Counted from the stretch's first letter, positions 37,806-47,586 are shown. The stretch is 64,000 nucleotides of DNA from Bacteroidota bacterium (GCA_022572355.1 JACZWC010000002.1:1-64000), one strand, 5' to 3'. Notes: generated by a model from the letters alone, not told the origin. A program made the numbers and translations.

Positions 37806-39205
37806 AACCACTAATTAAAAAAATCCTGTTATTTTTTTTTGTGTATGCCTGCTTTCTTTTATTCACGCCCGTGGTAACATGGATAACTACTGATACTCCT
37901 CTTCTTCTCTTGCCTCGCTTTTATCTGATGGTATTATGGGCAGTGCCTTTGATAATATTATTCAATATCAAGAATATTTACTGCAAACTGATTGGGTTTA
38001 TTTGGATTTGTTGGTTTATGATCGGATCCATTAATGTAATCGCCTCTTATTATTATTATGGTGATTTCTATTTGGTAAATGTAGAACACGCACATCTGGT
38101 TTATATCGCCTTCACCACTACCTTCTTTTTGGCAATATTTGTTTTTGAAAGGCTTACGCATCTTACAACCCGGCATGTTGTAACCTTTACAACTGCGCTG
38201 GCCACTCAGGTAATGCCAAAGCGTGACATTCACCCGGGGTTTGGGGCTTTTCTAATAGCCTTTCCATTTGTATGGTTTTTGTCTCTGTATTATGCGGTGG
38301 GCTATATCCCAATTCTTCAGGGAACCAACATCGAAAAAGATATGTACAAGCTCGATTTCGGCCCGCTATACGGATTTGTGGCAATAAATATTTTATCAAT
38401 GCTTTTGATATTTGACAGGTTTCAAAGTGCTACTTCTGTAAAAAGATATTGGTATCTAATATTATTTGTATTGGTGGCATTCTTTTCCGTTTCAAATGGG
38501 AAGCGGATGACAATAATGGTTTTCTTTTTGGCATTAATTTGTTATCTGATAAAGACAAGGAGAGATATAATTTTTAACAAATTTTATATAACTATCGGCC
38601 TGACGTTAGCTGTTGTATTCTATAGCGGTATGATGATAATAAGAAAAGGGTCAAATATTGACAATTATAAATCCACCGCCGTTCAATTGGCTATCGTGGG
38701 CGTAGAATTTCGTGATTTTGCGTTTGCTATTAATCATTTCAAACCTGAGCAACTGCATAATTACAAATGGGCGGAAAGCTCCCTAGCCTCAGGCATCAAT
38801 TCAAAAGTCCTTAAATTCATGGGAATTGATAAACAGCAAGCCATTTCAATGTCGTTTAGTTACGCATCTAAATCTCTCTTTTCTGGAGGGTTTTTTGGGA
38901 TACGTGTAGGTTTAATTGGAGAGCTCTATTTTGCGTATCAGTTTTATGGATTAATTATCATTTTTATTTTTGGACTACTAATAGGGTGGATTGGAGCTAA
39001 AATTCACAAGTCCAACTCTCAATTTTCTTTGCTATTCCTTTCAACTACATATGGCTTGCTTTTGATAACACTGGTTTCGCAAACTATTGATATAATAGGT
39101 ACGCTTACTGTTTTGTTATATACCTGGTTTATTTATCTCTTTATTAAAGCGTTGTATCCTACAAAGGCAGCTATTCGCTTAATAAAAGAAATTGGTGCTC
39201 ATTAG
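37802..39205 (+). CDS. O-antigen/oligosaccharide repeat-unit polymerase-like protein
   Basis: 467 residues with about 12 transmembrane segments. A long periplasmic loop runs from VAFFSVSNGKRMTIMVFF onward to GGFFGIRVGLIGELYFAYQFYG, the part that resembles oligosaccharide repeat unit polymerases. Overlaps FkbM 2 by 4 bp (ATGA). The third polymerase-type protein in the locus and the one clearly tied to the plus arm. Confidence 0.72.
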   Translation: MKPLIKKILLFFFVYACFLLFTPVVTWITTDTPLLLLPRFYLMVLWAVPLIILFNIKNIYCKLIGFIWICWFMIGSINVIASYYYYGDFYLVNVEHAHLVYIAFTTTFFLAIFVFERLTHLTTRHVVTFTTALATQVMPKRDIHPGFGAFLIAFPFVWFLSLYYAVGYIPILQGTNIEKDMYKLDFGPLYGFVAINILSMLLIFDRFQSATSVKRYWYLILFVLVAFFSVSNGKRMTIMVFFLALICYLIKTRRDIIFNKFYITIGLTLAVVFYSGMMIIRKGSNIDNYKSTAVQLAIVGVEFRDFAFAINHFKPEQLHNYKWAESSLASGINSKVLKFMGIDKQQAISMSFSYASKSLFSGGFFGIRVGLIGELYFAYQFYGLIIIFIFGLLIGWIGAKIHKSNSQFSLLFLSTTYGLLLITLVSQTIDIIGTLTVLLYTWFIYLFIKALYPTKAAIRLIKEIGAH

Positions 39206-39248
39206 TTTCTGATTTAACACCTTCTATTAAGTAAGCAGTAAATAGAAT

Positions 39249-40124
39249 ATGATATATATTGTTATCCCTGTTCACAACAATAAAAATTATACCAAAGACT
39301 GTCTGCAATGTTTGCAGAAACAGATCTACAGTGACTTCAAAATAATAGTTGTTGATGATGGCTCCACTGATGGAACGGATGTAATGATCAAGAAAAATTA
39401 TCCGGATGTCTTTCTACTAAAGGGAGATGGAAATCTCTGGTGGGCAGGAGCTACAAATTTGGGAATTGATTGGGCATTAAACGCTGGCGGTGAAAGCGAT
39501 TATATTTTAACTTTAAATAATGACTTGGTGGTTAAGGAAAATTATTTAGCATCCTTAATGGATAGCGCAAAGTCATTTAAAGATACTTTGATCGGATCCT
39601 TGTCGGCGGACCTCAAACACCCTGAAGAAATCAATGACGGGGGCGTAAAAATCAATTTCTGGACGGCTAAATACGAGTCTCTCAACAAGGGCAAGACCCT
39701 TGCTGTCCTGGATAATCAGCCCAATAAACATGTTGAAGTTTCGGCACTCTCAGGACGAGGAACGCTTATCCCGTTTACTGTATTCAAAGCTATTGGCACT
39801 TATAATTATAAGCAATTGCCTCATTACGGAGCTGATTATGAATTTTCCATCCGGGCCAAGAATGCCGGATTTCCATTAATGGTATCATATTCTTCAATAC
39901 TTTACAGCCATGTGGATGAAACTGGATTGGACAACGAAAACCGCTACGCTTTTTTGAAGTACTTCTTTAACATTAAATCTCCTTCCAGTATTCCCCAAAG
40001 ACTGAAATTCGCTTTATGTATTACTAAAAATCCTTTTATGCTGGCTAGTTATGTTTTGTTTGATTTGACAAGAAACATATTGCACTATTGTGAAGGTATC
40101 TCTAAAAGCAAAAGAAAGAAATGA
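39249..40124 (+). CDS. Family 2 glycosyltransferase (rhamnosyltransferase-like)
   Basis: GT-A enzyme. YIVIPVHNNKNYTKDCLQCL, VVDDGSTDGTDVM, GDGNLWWAGATNLGIDWAL and LTLNNDLVVKENYL (DxD-like NND) resemble GT2 proteins of the WbbL group. HYGADYEFSIRAKNAGFP is the acceptor-side acidic motif. About 290 residues without membrane helices. Confidence 0.88.
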   Translation: MIYIVIPVHNNKNYTKDCLQCLQKQIYSDFKIIVVDDGSTDGTDVMIKKNYPDVFLLKGDGNLWWAGATNLGIDWALNAGGESDYILTLNNDLVVKENYLASLMDSAKSFKDTLIGSLSADLKHPEEINDGGVKINFWTAKYESLNKGKTLAVLDNQPNKHVEVSALSGRGTLIPFTVFKAIGTYNYKQLPHYGADYEFSIRAKNAGFPLMVSYSSILYSHVDETGLDNENRYAFLKYFFNIKSPSSIPQRLKFALCITKNPFMLASYVLFDLTRNILHYCEGISKSKRKK

Positions 40125-41266
40125 TTTTCATAATAGGGAGGATTTTCCCAACATACAGAAAGGCGATTTTAGATGGGTTGTCGCAAAAAGTGGAATTGAA
40201 ATTTTTGCATGGACGAAACAACTCCGGAATAGGACAAATCGTTGCCCCCTACTCAATAATCGTTAAACAATTCATGTATGGAAAAAACGAAACAAATGTC
40301 TTCTTAAATCCTTTCTATTGCATTTTAAAATACAAACCGGCAGTAGTTATCCACGAGCTTGCTATAGGAATAATTTCATTGCCACTTACGTTTCTGCTTT
40401 GCAAGATTTTAGGATTGAAATTTGCACTATGGGGACACGCATATGATCGAAAACGAAAATTCAGTCCTGATAGTTCATTTAAAGATAAAATCCGATTATT
40501 TTATTTACAAAAAGCCGATGCAATTATTGCTTACAGCAAACTGGAGAAACAATTTCTTGCAAGGATTGTTGATGATAAGAAAATATTTGTCGCTCAAAAC
40601 ACTTTAGACATTCCATATTTGTCCAAAATAAAAGTACAGCTGGAAGCAGAAGGAAAAGCAGAGATAAAAAAACGACTCAATATTATTCAACAATACAATC
40701 TAATTTTTATCGGAAGATTACTTGAATCCAAACACCCAGAAATACTGGTAACCCTTTATGAAAAACTCACGAATAAATTGAATGGTAAGCTAGGAATTCA
40801 TTTTGTTGGACAGGGAGAAAAGTTAGATGCATTGAAAAAAGAGATAAGCGAAAAGGGATACGATGAAGACTTCTATTTTCATGGTTCAATTCATGATGAT
40901 GAAAAATCCGGCGAATTGCTTTATCTCTGTGATATGATGGTCATGCCCGGATACTTAGGTTTATCAGTTAATCATGCATTTTGCTTTGAATGCCCGGTTG
41001 TATCATTTCAACAAGGGCCCAATGGCCCATTTCATAGCCCCGAGGTTGAATATGTTGAAAACGGGAAGACTGGGTTTTTAGTTGAAACGGATAATATCGA
41101 AATGATGACAACACAAATATTCAATTATTTAACAGATGAAAGTCTTCAAGAAGAAATCAAGAGGAATATTCACCATATGATAACCCATGTTTGCTCTATA
41201 GAAAATATGGAAATAGGATTTATGGAGTGCTTCAAGTATTTAAACTTAGGACTCCTTAAAAAATGA
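40121..41266 (+). CDS. Family 4 glycosyltransferase (plus arm, first)
   Basis: 381 residues. KFALWGHAYDRKRKFSPD and KADAIIAYSKLEKQFLARI in the N-terminal half, NLIFIGRLLESKHPEILVTL and MMVMPGYLGLSVNHAFCFECPVVSF in the C-terminal half, as in GT4 enzymes. The usual E-x7-E loop is altered to NHAFCFECPVV. Overlaps the GT2 gene by 4 bp. Confidence 0.82.
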   Translation: MIFIIGRIFPTYRKAILDGLSQKVELKFLHGRNNSGIGQIVAPYSIIVKQFMYGKNETNVFLNPFYCILKYKPAVVIHELAIGIISLPLTFLLCKILGLKFALWGHAYDRKRKFSPDSSFKDKIRLFYLQKADAIIAYSKLEKQFLARIVDDKKIFVAQNTLDIPYLSKIKVQLEAEGKAEIKKRLNIIQQYNLIFIGRLLESKHPEILVTLYEKLTNKLNGKLGIHFVGQGEKLDALKKEISEKGYDEDFYFHGSIHDDEKSGELLYLCDMMVMPGYLGLSVNHAFCFECPVVSFQQGPNGPFHSPEVEYVENGKTGFLVETDNIEMMTTQIFNYLTDESLQEEIKRNIHHMITHVCSIENMEIGFMECFKYLNLGLLKK

Positions 41267-41347
41267 AATTGCTAAAGCAATAAGGGTTAAGCATCAAAAA
41301 TATTCTGAGATTGAAATATATTTCGATGTAAGACTTGGTAAGTACAC

Positions 41348-42061
41348 ATGAATAAAAAAGAGACGATTATACGCAAGATTAAAAGAGCTATCAAGCAATT
41401 GTTAGGCAAAGACGTTAGCTATAGGTTGCAAATAGAATGTTCGTCTACATTCATTGGTTCTGATTATGGAGGATGGGATATCTGCCCTACCTCTATAAAT
41501 AGCAGCAGCATCATTTATTCTTTCGGAGTTGGTGAAGATATTTCATTTGATTTGGGCCTGATTGAAAAATATGGTGTGCAGGTGTTAGCATTTGACCCTA
41601 CACCAAAATCCATTGACTGGGTCAAGGATCAGGATACGCCAAAAGAATTTCAATTATATGAATACGGAATTGCCGATTACGACGGGGAAGCAGAGTTTTT
41701 TCCACCAGATAATCCCGATCACGTTTCACACACCATGCTCAAAAAGAATACTAAAGCATCGGTAGGTATTGGAGTGAATGTAAAGAGATTAAATACCATC
41801 ATGAAGGAACTTGGGCATTCCAAAATTGATATCTTTAAAATGGACATTGAAGGGGCTGAATATGCGGTAATTGATGATATTCTTGATTCCAATGTGCAGA
41901 TTTCACAAATTCTTGTTGAATTTCATCACAGATTTAAAAATGTGGGGATATCTAAAACCAAAACAGCTGTAAGTAATTTAAATAATCATGGGTATAAAAT
42001 ATTTGCCATTTCTTCATCAGGAGAAGAATATTCATTTATAAAAGCAAACACTAACCCGTGA
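41348..42061 (+). CDS. FkbM family methyltransferase 3
   Basis: 237 residues. IYSFGVGEDISFDLGLIEKYG stands for motif I, VLAFDPTPKSIDWV for motif II, and DIFKMDIEGAEYAVIDDIL is the FkbM signature. An 81-bp gap precedes it, the only sizable gap in the plus arm. Confidence 0.85.
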   Translation: MNKKETIIRKIKRAIKQLLGKDVSYRLQIECSSTFIGSDYGGWDICPTSINSSSIIYSFGVGEDISFDLGLIEKYGVQVLAFDPTPKSIDWVKDQDTPKEFQLYEYGIADYDGEAEFFPPDNPDHVSHTMLKKNTKASVGIGVNVKRLNTIMKELGHSKIDIFKMDIEGAEYAVIDDILDSNVQISQILVEFHHRFKNVGISKTKTAVSNLNNHGYKIFAISSSGEEYSFIKANTNP

Positions 42062-43248
42062 AAATCCTATTGATTCACAATAGTTACCAGCAAAGAGGCG
42101 GAGAAGACGCAACTTTTGAATCCGAATATAATTTACTATCCAAAGGGGGTAATGATGTTGAAAAACTATTGTTTGATAACAAATCAATCAACTCTCTAAG
42201 TGATAAAATTTCAGCGGGCATAAAAAATGTTTTCAACCCTGATTCAGCGAAAATCATTGAAGAGAAAATAATCAGCTTCCAGCCACAAATAATTCATATT
42301 CATAACTTTTTCCCTCTTGTATCTCCGTCTGTTTTTTTCATAGCTAAGAAATATAAAGTTCCAATTGTAATCACAATACAAAATTATCGTCTAATATGTT
42401 CAGGTGCTTTGTTATACAGAAATGGGAAAATTTGCGAAGACTGCGTAAATAAAACAATTCCTTTAGCTGGCATTATTCACAAATGTTATCGCAACTCTGC
42501 TGTGCAAACCGCTGCTGTAACATTTATGACATCTTTTCATAAAATTGCCGGTACCTGGAAAAACAAGGTTGGTAAATACATTACAGTCGCTGAATTTGGA
42601 AGAGATAAAATACTCAATTCGTCGTTGGGATTATCTGAAGATCAGGTTGTTGTAAAACCAAATTCTGTTGAAGATTTTGGAGATGGCGATAATAACAGGG
42701 AAGATTATTTTGTTTATATCGGAAGAATAATTGAGGACAAGGGAATAGAAACTTTGCTGGAATCATTAAACCACTTTGATTACAAAATAAAAATAATCGG
42801 AGATGGCCCCTTGAGAGGTAGAATTGAGGATGCAGCCCTAAATAATAAAAATATTGAGTATCTAGGATTCCGAGACAAGCAATTTATCATCAATACACTG
42901 AAAAAGGCAAAAGGGCTAATATTCCCCACCTTGTGGTATGAAGGGCTTCCAGTGACGGTGATTGAATCATTTTCTACAGGCACACCGGTAATTGGATCGA
43001 ATATAGGAGCTGTTAAGCTGCAAATTACAGATAACTACAATGGATTTCATTTTTCCCCCGGTGATGCAAAAGATTTAGCTTCCAGGATTAAATATTTGAG
43101 TGATAATGAGCAGGACCTGAAGCAATTATATGTTAATGCGAGAAATACCTATTTGGAAAAATACACCCCTGAAAAAAATTATGAGCAATTAATAAATATC
43201 TATTCAGACGCGATATTAAATGAGAAAGAGAAAGCTAATAAGCATTAA
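42058..43248 (+). CDS. Family 4 glycosyltransferase (plus arm, second)
   Basis: 396 residues. KILLIHNSYQQRGGEDATFE at the N-terminus, PQIIHIHNFFPLVSP, IGRIIEDKGIETLLESL and PTLWYEGLPVTVIESFSTGTPVIG with the E-x7-E site. KYITVAEFGRDKI and CxxC-like RNGKICEDCVNK in the acceptor half match a common GT4 subgroup of surface-glycan loci. It starts with GTG overlapping the previous stop (GTGA). Confidence 0.9.
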   Translation: MKILLIHNSYQQRGGEDATFESEYNLLSKGGNDVEKLLFDNKSINSLSDKISAGIKNVFNPDSAKIIEEKIISFQPQIIHIHNFFPLVSPSVFFIAKKYKVPIVITIQNYRLICSGALLYRNGKICEDCVNKTIPLAGIIHKCYRNSAVQTAAVTFMTSFHKIAGTWKNKVGKYITVAEFGRDKILNSSLGLSEDQVVVKPNSVEDFGDGDNNREDYFVYIGRIIEDKGIETLLESLNHFDYKIKIIGDGPLRGRIEDAALNNKNIEYLGFRDKQFIINTLKKAKGLIFPTLWYEGLPVTVIESFSTGTPVIGSNIGAVKLQITDNYNGFHFSPGDAKDLASRIKYLSDNEQDLKQLYVNARNTYLEKYTPEKNYEQLINIYSDAILNEKEKANKH

Positions 43249-43966
43249 TGTCTCTGAGATCAGCTATAAAGAAGCACTGAGCCAGATAATTGGGTTAGCC
43301 TCTGAAAAGAAATCTTCTTATGTGTGTGTTGCCAATGTTCATATGTTGGTTGAAGCCCATAAGGACAGAGAATTTGCAGATATTGTTAATAGTGCTGACC
43401 TGGCGGTAACTGATGGTATGCCACTGGTAAAATCGCTAAAAATACTGTACGGGGTTAGCCAGGATAGAATAGCAGGAATGGATCTGTTGGGCGATATTTT
43501 AAAGGAATCAGAAAACAGCGGATTATCGGTTTTCTTTTACGGCTCCACCACTGAGGTTTTGAATTTGATAAAAAATAGAATTGGCATAGATTTTCCTCGT
43601 TTAAAGACAGCTGGGTTTTATTCTCCACCATTTCGGAATCTTACCGATAAAGAAGAAAGCGACGTAATCAATTTGATTCGAGAATCCAATGCAAATATCG
43701 TTTTTGTTGGACTGGGTTGCCCGAAACAAGAACAATGGATGGCACGGATGAAAGGAAAAATAAATGCTGTTATGATAGGGATAGGTGGGGCATTTACAAT
43801 GTATGCAGGGCTGCAAACAAGAGCGCCCCAATGGATGCAAAGAAATGGATTGGAATGGTTCTTCAGGCTCCTGCAAGAACCGAAACGATTGTGGAAACGA
43901 TACCTGACTACGAATAGTTACTTTATCTATTTATTCTTAAAGTACAAACTGACTAAAAGAACATAG
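43220..43966 (+). CDS. WecG/TagA/CpsF family glycosyltransferase (GT26)
   Basis: 248 residues. VANVHMLVEAHKDREFADIV, AVTDGMPLV (catalytic Asp region), AGMDLLGDIL, VFFYGSTTEV, NIVFVGLGCPKQEQWM and GIGGAFTMYAG cover the whole GT26 family. Members transfer N-acetylmannosamine(uronate) or glucose to lipid-linked acceptors. Starts 29 bp inside the preceding gene. Last gene of the plus arm. Confidence 0.93.
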   Translation: MRKRKLISINVSEISYKEALSQIIGLASEKKSSYVCVANVHMLVEAHKDREFADIVNSADLAVTDGMPLVKSLKILYGVSQDRIAGMDLLGDILKESENSGLSVFFYGSTTEVLNLIKNRIGIDFPRLKTAGFYSPPFRNLTDKEESDVINLIRESNANIVFVGLGCPKQEQWMARMKGKINAVMIGIGGAFTMYAGLQTRAPQWMQRNGLEWFFRLLQEPKRLWKRYLTTNSYFIYLFLKYKLTKRT

Positions 43967-43982
43967 CCTTGGAACGTCCCGT

Positions 43983-45095
43983 CTAAGAATTCCACCAATT
44001 GAGAAACAGAACCCGTCCGCTAAAGAACATTATAAATATCAGCAGCCCCATTACTGATAGTAACAGCACCCGGGGCTTTATTGGTTCTGTATTTATAGTA
44101 GGCCCAGAAACAAATTTATATTTAGCATAACGAAGATTAATAAACCCGTTTAATTGTTCTCCAATATTAAAATATACTTCTTTAATTGATTTATCATTCT
44201 CCTGCTCCGAAAAGAAAGATTCTCGCGCTTCACTTATCTTATCTAATAATTTCAGATCATAGAGAAAATGTTTCTCTTGATCAAATAGATTTTCTGTTTT
44301 TGCAAGATAATTTAACATAGTCTGATTCATCCTCAGCTTCCTTTCGAGGCCTTTTACTTCAATTTCACTGTTTTTAATTGACACCTTCACCGAGACGAGC
44401 TGCTGCTTAGGTGACAGGTATTTCTCTGTAACTTCATCAACCTGAACAATTTGAGCTTCAAAAGTAGACCTCATTGCCTCAGTGCTAAGAAATTTATTTT
44501 CAAAAAGATCTTCTTTTTCCCTTAGGTTTTCAATCTCAAATTTTGTCTGGAGTATTTTGCTATTATTTTTTGTGAGATTTGCACTTGCCCTTCCTTTTTC
44601 AAGATTTACATACTCCCAAATCCAGTTGTTGAGAATAACAGTCTCTACATAATTCCCCAGTAATAAGACTCTGTCCCTTGCCTCCTCTGGTGTTGCCCCG
44701 TCACATGAAATCTTTAACCCCAACACACGGTTTTGATCAATACTAACGGTGGATTTAACATCATAGCCATATATTGGCTTAATCGTTATAAAAAGCTCAT
44801 CATAAATATGCCAGTCAACTCCTCCTTCAACTTTTTGGAGGTAATTAACCAGCAGGTTCGAGTTAGCATATACATTTTCCATACTACGGAAAGTGGGAAT
44901 ACCAATTCCTTTACTTATATCACCTAAAGACAGTATCCCAGTGCTTTCATAGGTCTTAGGTATGACTAGGAGAATACCCGTAAACAATATTGCGCTTATC
45001 AGAACGCCATATATGATAGATTTTCTTTTTTCCTTTAATATGGCAAAGACCTCCCTAAGATCAATTTCGTCGCTATTTTCGTTCTGGGTACTCAC
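43983..45095 (-). CDS. Wzz/chain-length determinant family protein
   Basis: 370 residues. An N-terminal transmembrane helix (IIYGVLISAILFTGILLVIP) is followed by the first Wzz domain, a long coiled-coil region (about 170-280) and a C-terminal second helix (VLLLSVMGLLIFIMFFSG) preceded by a Pro-rich TIEPIKPRV-like stretch. These features suit an inner-membrane polysaccharide co-polymerase setting chain length. The start is GTG (45095). It is convergent with the glycosyltransferase arm and probably serves one or both arms. Confidence 0.85.
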   Translation of the reverse strand: MSTQNENSDEIDLREVFAILKEKRKSIIYGVLISAILFTGILLVIPKTYESTGILSLGDISKGIGIPTFRSMENVYANSNLLVNYLQKVEGGVDWHIYDELFITIKPIYGYDVKSTVSIDQNRVLGLKISCDGATPEEARDRVLLLGNYVETVILNNWIWEYVNLEKGRASANLTKNNSKILQTKFEIENLREKEDLFENKFLSTEAMRSTFEAQIVQVDEVTEKYLSPKQQLVSVKVSIKNSEIEVKGLERKLRMNQTMLNYLAKTENLFDQEKHFLYDLKLLDKISEARESFFSEQENDKSIKEVYFNIGEQLNGFINLRYAKYKFVSGPTINTEPIKPRVLLLSVMGLLIFIMFFSGRVLFLNWWNS

Positions 45096-45138
45096 TTTTA
45101 CAATGAATTATACTTCGCGCTAAAGTAGCATTTACAAA

Positions 45139-46677
45139 TCACTTTGCTATGCTAACAGCACGGGTTTCTCTAATTACAGTGACGGTCACTTGTCCCGGGT
45201 AGGTGAGGTCTGATTGTACCTTCTGGGATATTGCAAACGCCATTTCACCAGATTCTTTGTCAGAGACTTTGTCGCTCTCCACAATTACCCTCAGTTCGCG
45301 ACCCGCCTGTATGGCGTATGCGCTCAACACGCCTTTGTTGGCTAAAGCAATCTCTTCCAGGTCCTTTAGCCTTTTAATGTATTGATCGGAGGCCTCCCTT
45401 CTGGCTCCAGGCCTCGCGCCAGAAATACCATCGCATACCTGGATAATTGGCGATAACAAACCAGTCATTTCAATTTCATCGTGGTGGGCACCAATGGCAT
45501 TGCATACCTCTGGTTTTTCTTTGCACTTCTCTGCTATTTTCATTCCTAAAATGGCATGTGGTATTTCCGGCTGATCATCCGGAACTTTGCCAATGTCATG
45601 CAGCAGGCCCGCTCTTTTGGCCATTTTTACATCAAGGCCAAGTTCTGTAGCCATAATAGCGCATAAATTGGCTGTTTCACGAGAGTGCTGCAACAAGTTT
45701 TGCCCATAGGACGATCTGTATTTCATCCGGCCTACCATTCTTATAAGCTCTGGATGCAAACCGTGAATCTCAAGTTCTATAGCGGTTTTCTTTCCCGTTT
45801 CAATGATTTCCTGTTCCAGTTTCTTCTTGGTTTTCGAAACCACTTCTTCAATACGGGCCGGATGAATTCTGCCGTCCTCAACCAAAATATCTAATGCGAT
45901 CTTGCAAAGTTCTCTTCTAACAGGATCATAACAGGAAAGGATAACCGCTTCAGGTGTATCATCTACGATTATTTCCACACCGGTGGCCGCCTCTAAAGCT
46001 CGAATATTGCGACCCTCCCTACCTATTATCTTGCCCTTAAGTTCATCAGATTTAATATGAAAAACGGTAACTGAATTTTCAATAGCATGTTCCGTCCCCA
46101 CCCTTTGAATGGTCTGGATTACAATTTTCTTTGCCTCTTGATCGGCAGACATCTTGGCTTCCTCTATTATGTCCTGGACGAGTGACATGGCCTCCGTCTT
46201 AGCCTCATCCTTCAACGCTTCTATTAGCTCTGATTTCGCACTTTCCACAGACAAGCTCGAAATAACCTCTAGCTGTTCAATTGATCTTTTTTGGTACTTA
46301 TCCAGATCTTCCTGCTTCTTATTGACGATTTTTTGCTGGGTGGTGAGCGTATCCTTTAAGGCATTAATTTCATCTTCTTTGGCTTGAAATCCACTCTCCC
46401 GATGCGCTAAGTCCTCCTTCTCCTTGGCAAGTTTTTTCTCTCCTTCTTCCGTATTCTTATTTCTGTCGGCAATTACCTTTTCATGATCTGACTTTAGTTG
46501 CATGAACTTTTCCTTAGCCAAAAGAATCTTTTCTTTTCCAACCATTTCTGCATTTACTTTGGCCTGTTCTATTATGTGGCTTCCCCTTCTCTCTATTGCC
46601 TTCTTTAACAACAAAGCCACCATCGCACCCCCCACTATCAGAGAGGTAACCGCTGTCACTATAAGTGATATCTCCAT
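45139..46677 (-). CDS. rny: Ribonuclease Y
   Basis: Membrane-bound endoribonuclease that starts mRNA decay. N-terminal transmembrane helix ([16 protein letters not shown]), a long charged coiled coil to about residue 200, KH domain with [15 protein letters not shown] near 214, and HD domain with HSRETANL near 329 and LLHDIGKV near 358 (His-Asp metal ligands). 512 residues is the normal length. Downstream of zapA on the same strand with a candidate 6S RNA between. Confidence 0.97.
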   Translation of the reverse strand: MEISLIVTAVTSLIVGGAMVALLLKKAIERRGSHIIEQAKVNAEMVGKEKILLAKEKFMQLKSDHEKVIADRNKNTEEGEKKLAKEKEDLAHRESGFQAKEDEINALKDTLTTQQKIVNKKQEDLDKYQKRSIEQLEVISSLSVESAKSELIEALKDEAKTEAMSLVQDIIEEAKMSADQEAKKIVIQTIQRVGTEHAIENSVTVFHIKSDELKGKIIGREGRNIRALEAATGVEIIVDDTPEAVILSCYDPVRRELCKIALDILVEDGRIHPARIEEVVSKTKKKLEQEIIETGKKTAIELEIHGLHPELIRMVGRMKYRSSYGQNLLQHSRETANLCAIMATELGLDVKMAKRAGLLHDIGKVPDDQPEIPHAILGMKIAEKCKEKPEVCNAIGAHHDEIEMTGLLSPIIQVCDGISGARPGARREASDQYIKRLKDLEEIALANKGVLSAYAIQAGRELRVIVESDKVSDKESGEMAFAISQKVQSDLTYPGQVTVTVIRETRAVSIAK

Positions 46678-46721
46678 AGTTAAATCTATTTATCGTTATA
46701 AACATGATTGCTGAGGACAAT

Positions 46722-46734
46722 AAAAAAACCCGCA
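46722..46734 (-). terminator. Terminal stem 3' arm and T tract of the candidate 6S RNA
   Basis: TGCGGG followed by TTTTTTTA on the minus strand. The stem 5' partner is at 46924-46929 at the other end of the RNA. Confidence 0.5.
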
Positions 46735-46929
46735 AGAATCCTAAGGTTTAATAAAACCCCATTTATAGAATGGTTGGAGCGGCCGAATCAATTCGGGGAT
46801 CTACTGCCTCACACTGTGTGCGAAGTCTCCTGTATAAATACAGGAGAAGGTAGCCTGCCCTTGGCAATACGAGCTAAACTCCAGGTTTTATAGTGTTGAG
46901 TTTTATAAACTTCTTAGAATTTATGCGGG
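46722..46929 (-). ncRNA. ssrS: Candidate 6S RNA (ssrS)
   Basis: About 208 nt in the 300-bp gap between zapA and rny. It folds as one long rod: CCCGCA (46924-46929) pairs with TGCGGG (46729-46734), CTAAG with CTTAG, ATAAAACC (46884-46891) with GGTTTTAT (46751-46758), TGGAG with CTCCA, then a large central region and an apical hairpin CTCCTGTA-TTTA-TACAGGAG (46827-46846). On the minus strand the last stem is followed by seven T (46722-46728), a factor-independent terminator, which fixes the strand. 6S RNA lies beside zapA in E. coli, and a 6S RNA family is known in Bacteroidota. Identity rests on shape and place, not on a covariance search. Confidence 0.62.
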
Positions 46930-46977
46930 TATAGGTTGCACTATCCTATATGATAGTAGCAGTATGTAAAAGAACGA

Positions 46978-47271
46978 CTAGTTGTTATTCAGATAATTAC
47001 TGACAAAGTTATCTAAGTTATCAATATTCTCCACGATTCCGTTATCCTCAATCATCACCTTCTCTTCATCTGTCACAAGCTGGTTTGCAAATTGCAATGC
47101 GCACATTGCCAGCAAATCCTGCTTATCCCTCACCGAGTAATTCTCCTCATAGTTCTTCAAATTCTCTTCAATCATCTTAACGGCTTTGCGAACATTTTCC
47201 TCTTCGTCTCTTTCTATTGACAGGGGGTAAATCCTGTCTCCAATAGTTAACTTTATCGATAAACTCCCCAT
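46978..47271 (-). CDS. zapA: Cell division protein ZapA
   Basis: 97 residues. SIKLTIGDRIYPLSIERDEEENVRKAVKMI is the ZapA N-terminal fold and MCALQFANQLV begins the C-terminal coiled coil. ZapA bundles FtsZ filaments at the division site. It precedes the 6S candidate and rny and lies 18 bp after the coiled-coil gene. Confidence 0.88.
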   Translation of the reverse strand: MGSLSIKLTIGDRIYPLSIERDEEENVRKAVKMIEENLKNYEENYSVRDKQDLLAMCALQFANQLVTDEEKVMIEDNGIVENIDNLDNFVSNYLNNN

Positions 47272-47289
47272 ATTGGGTATATTCTTCTA

Positions 47290-47586
47290 TTATCTATTCA
47301 AATAAGCTATACACTTATCAATTTCCCGCACCAATTCATTAATCCTCAGTTTAACATCTAATGAACTTTCGTTGCTTTCAGACAACGACTTTGCTAACTT
47401 AATCCTTTTATTTTTTTCTTCCAAATTTTCAATTATCGTCCTTCTCTCTTTTAAAGTTTTGATTAACTCATCCTTTTCTGCTTCCAGCTTGAACATATCA
47501 TCCTTGACTTTTTGGTGCATCATCATGATCTTATTCACCTTGTTCTTAATGCTATCAACTTTGGAAGGAAGGTCTGTTGCGCTCAT
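47290..47586 (-). CDS. Small coiled-coil protein next to zapA
   Basis: 98 residues with a nearly continuous charged helix (about 12-70: NKIMMMHQKVKDDMFKLEAE, DELIKTLKERRTIIENLEEKN) and C-terminal LRINELVREIDKCIAYL. Small coiled-coil proteins are found at this position in other Bacteroidota, and a division role alongside ZapA (as ZapB in proteobacteria) is inferred from position alone. Starts at ATG 47586. Confidence 0.7.
   Translation of the reverse strand: MSATDLPSKVDSIKNKVNKIMMMHQKVKDDMFKLEAEKDELIKTLKERRTIIENLEEKNKRIKLAKSLSESNESSLDVKLRINELVREIDKCIAYLNR

Noticed and set aside
41267..41347. Open stretch reading NEIAKAIRVKHQKYSEIEIYF in one frame between GT4 and FkbM 3
   Set aside because: It could be a remnant of a lost gene, but about 30 codons without a stop is not enough to distinguish it from chance in AT-rich DNA.
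46708..46893. Plus-strand open frame of 61 codons in the zapA-rny gap
   Set aside because: Overlaps the rod-like RNA on the opposite strand; no recognisable protein features.
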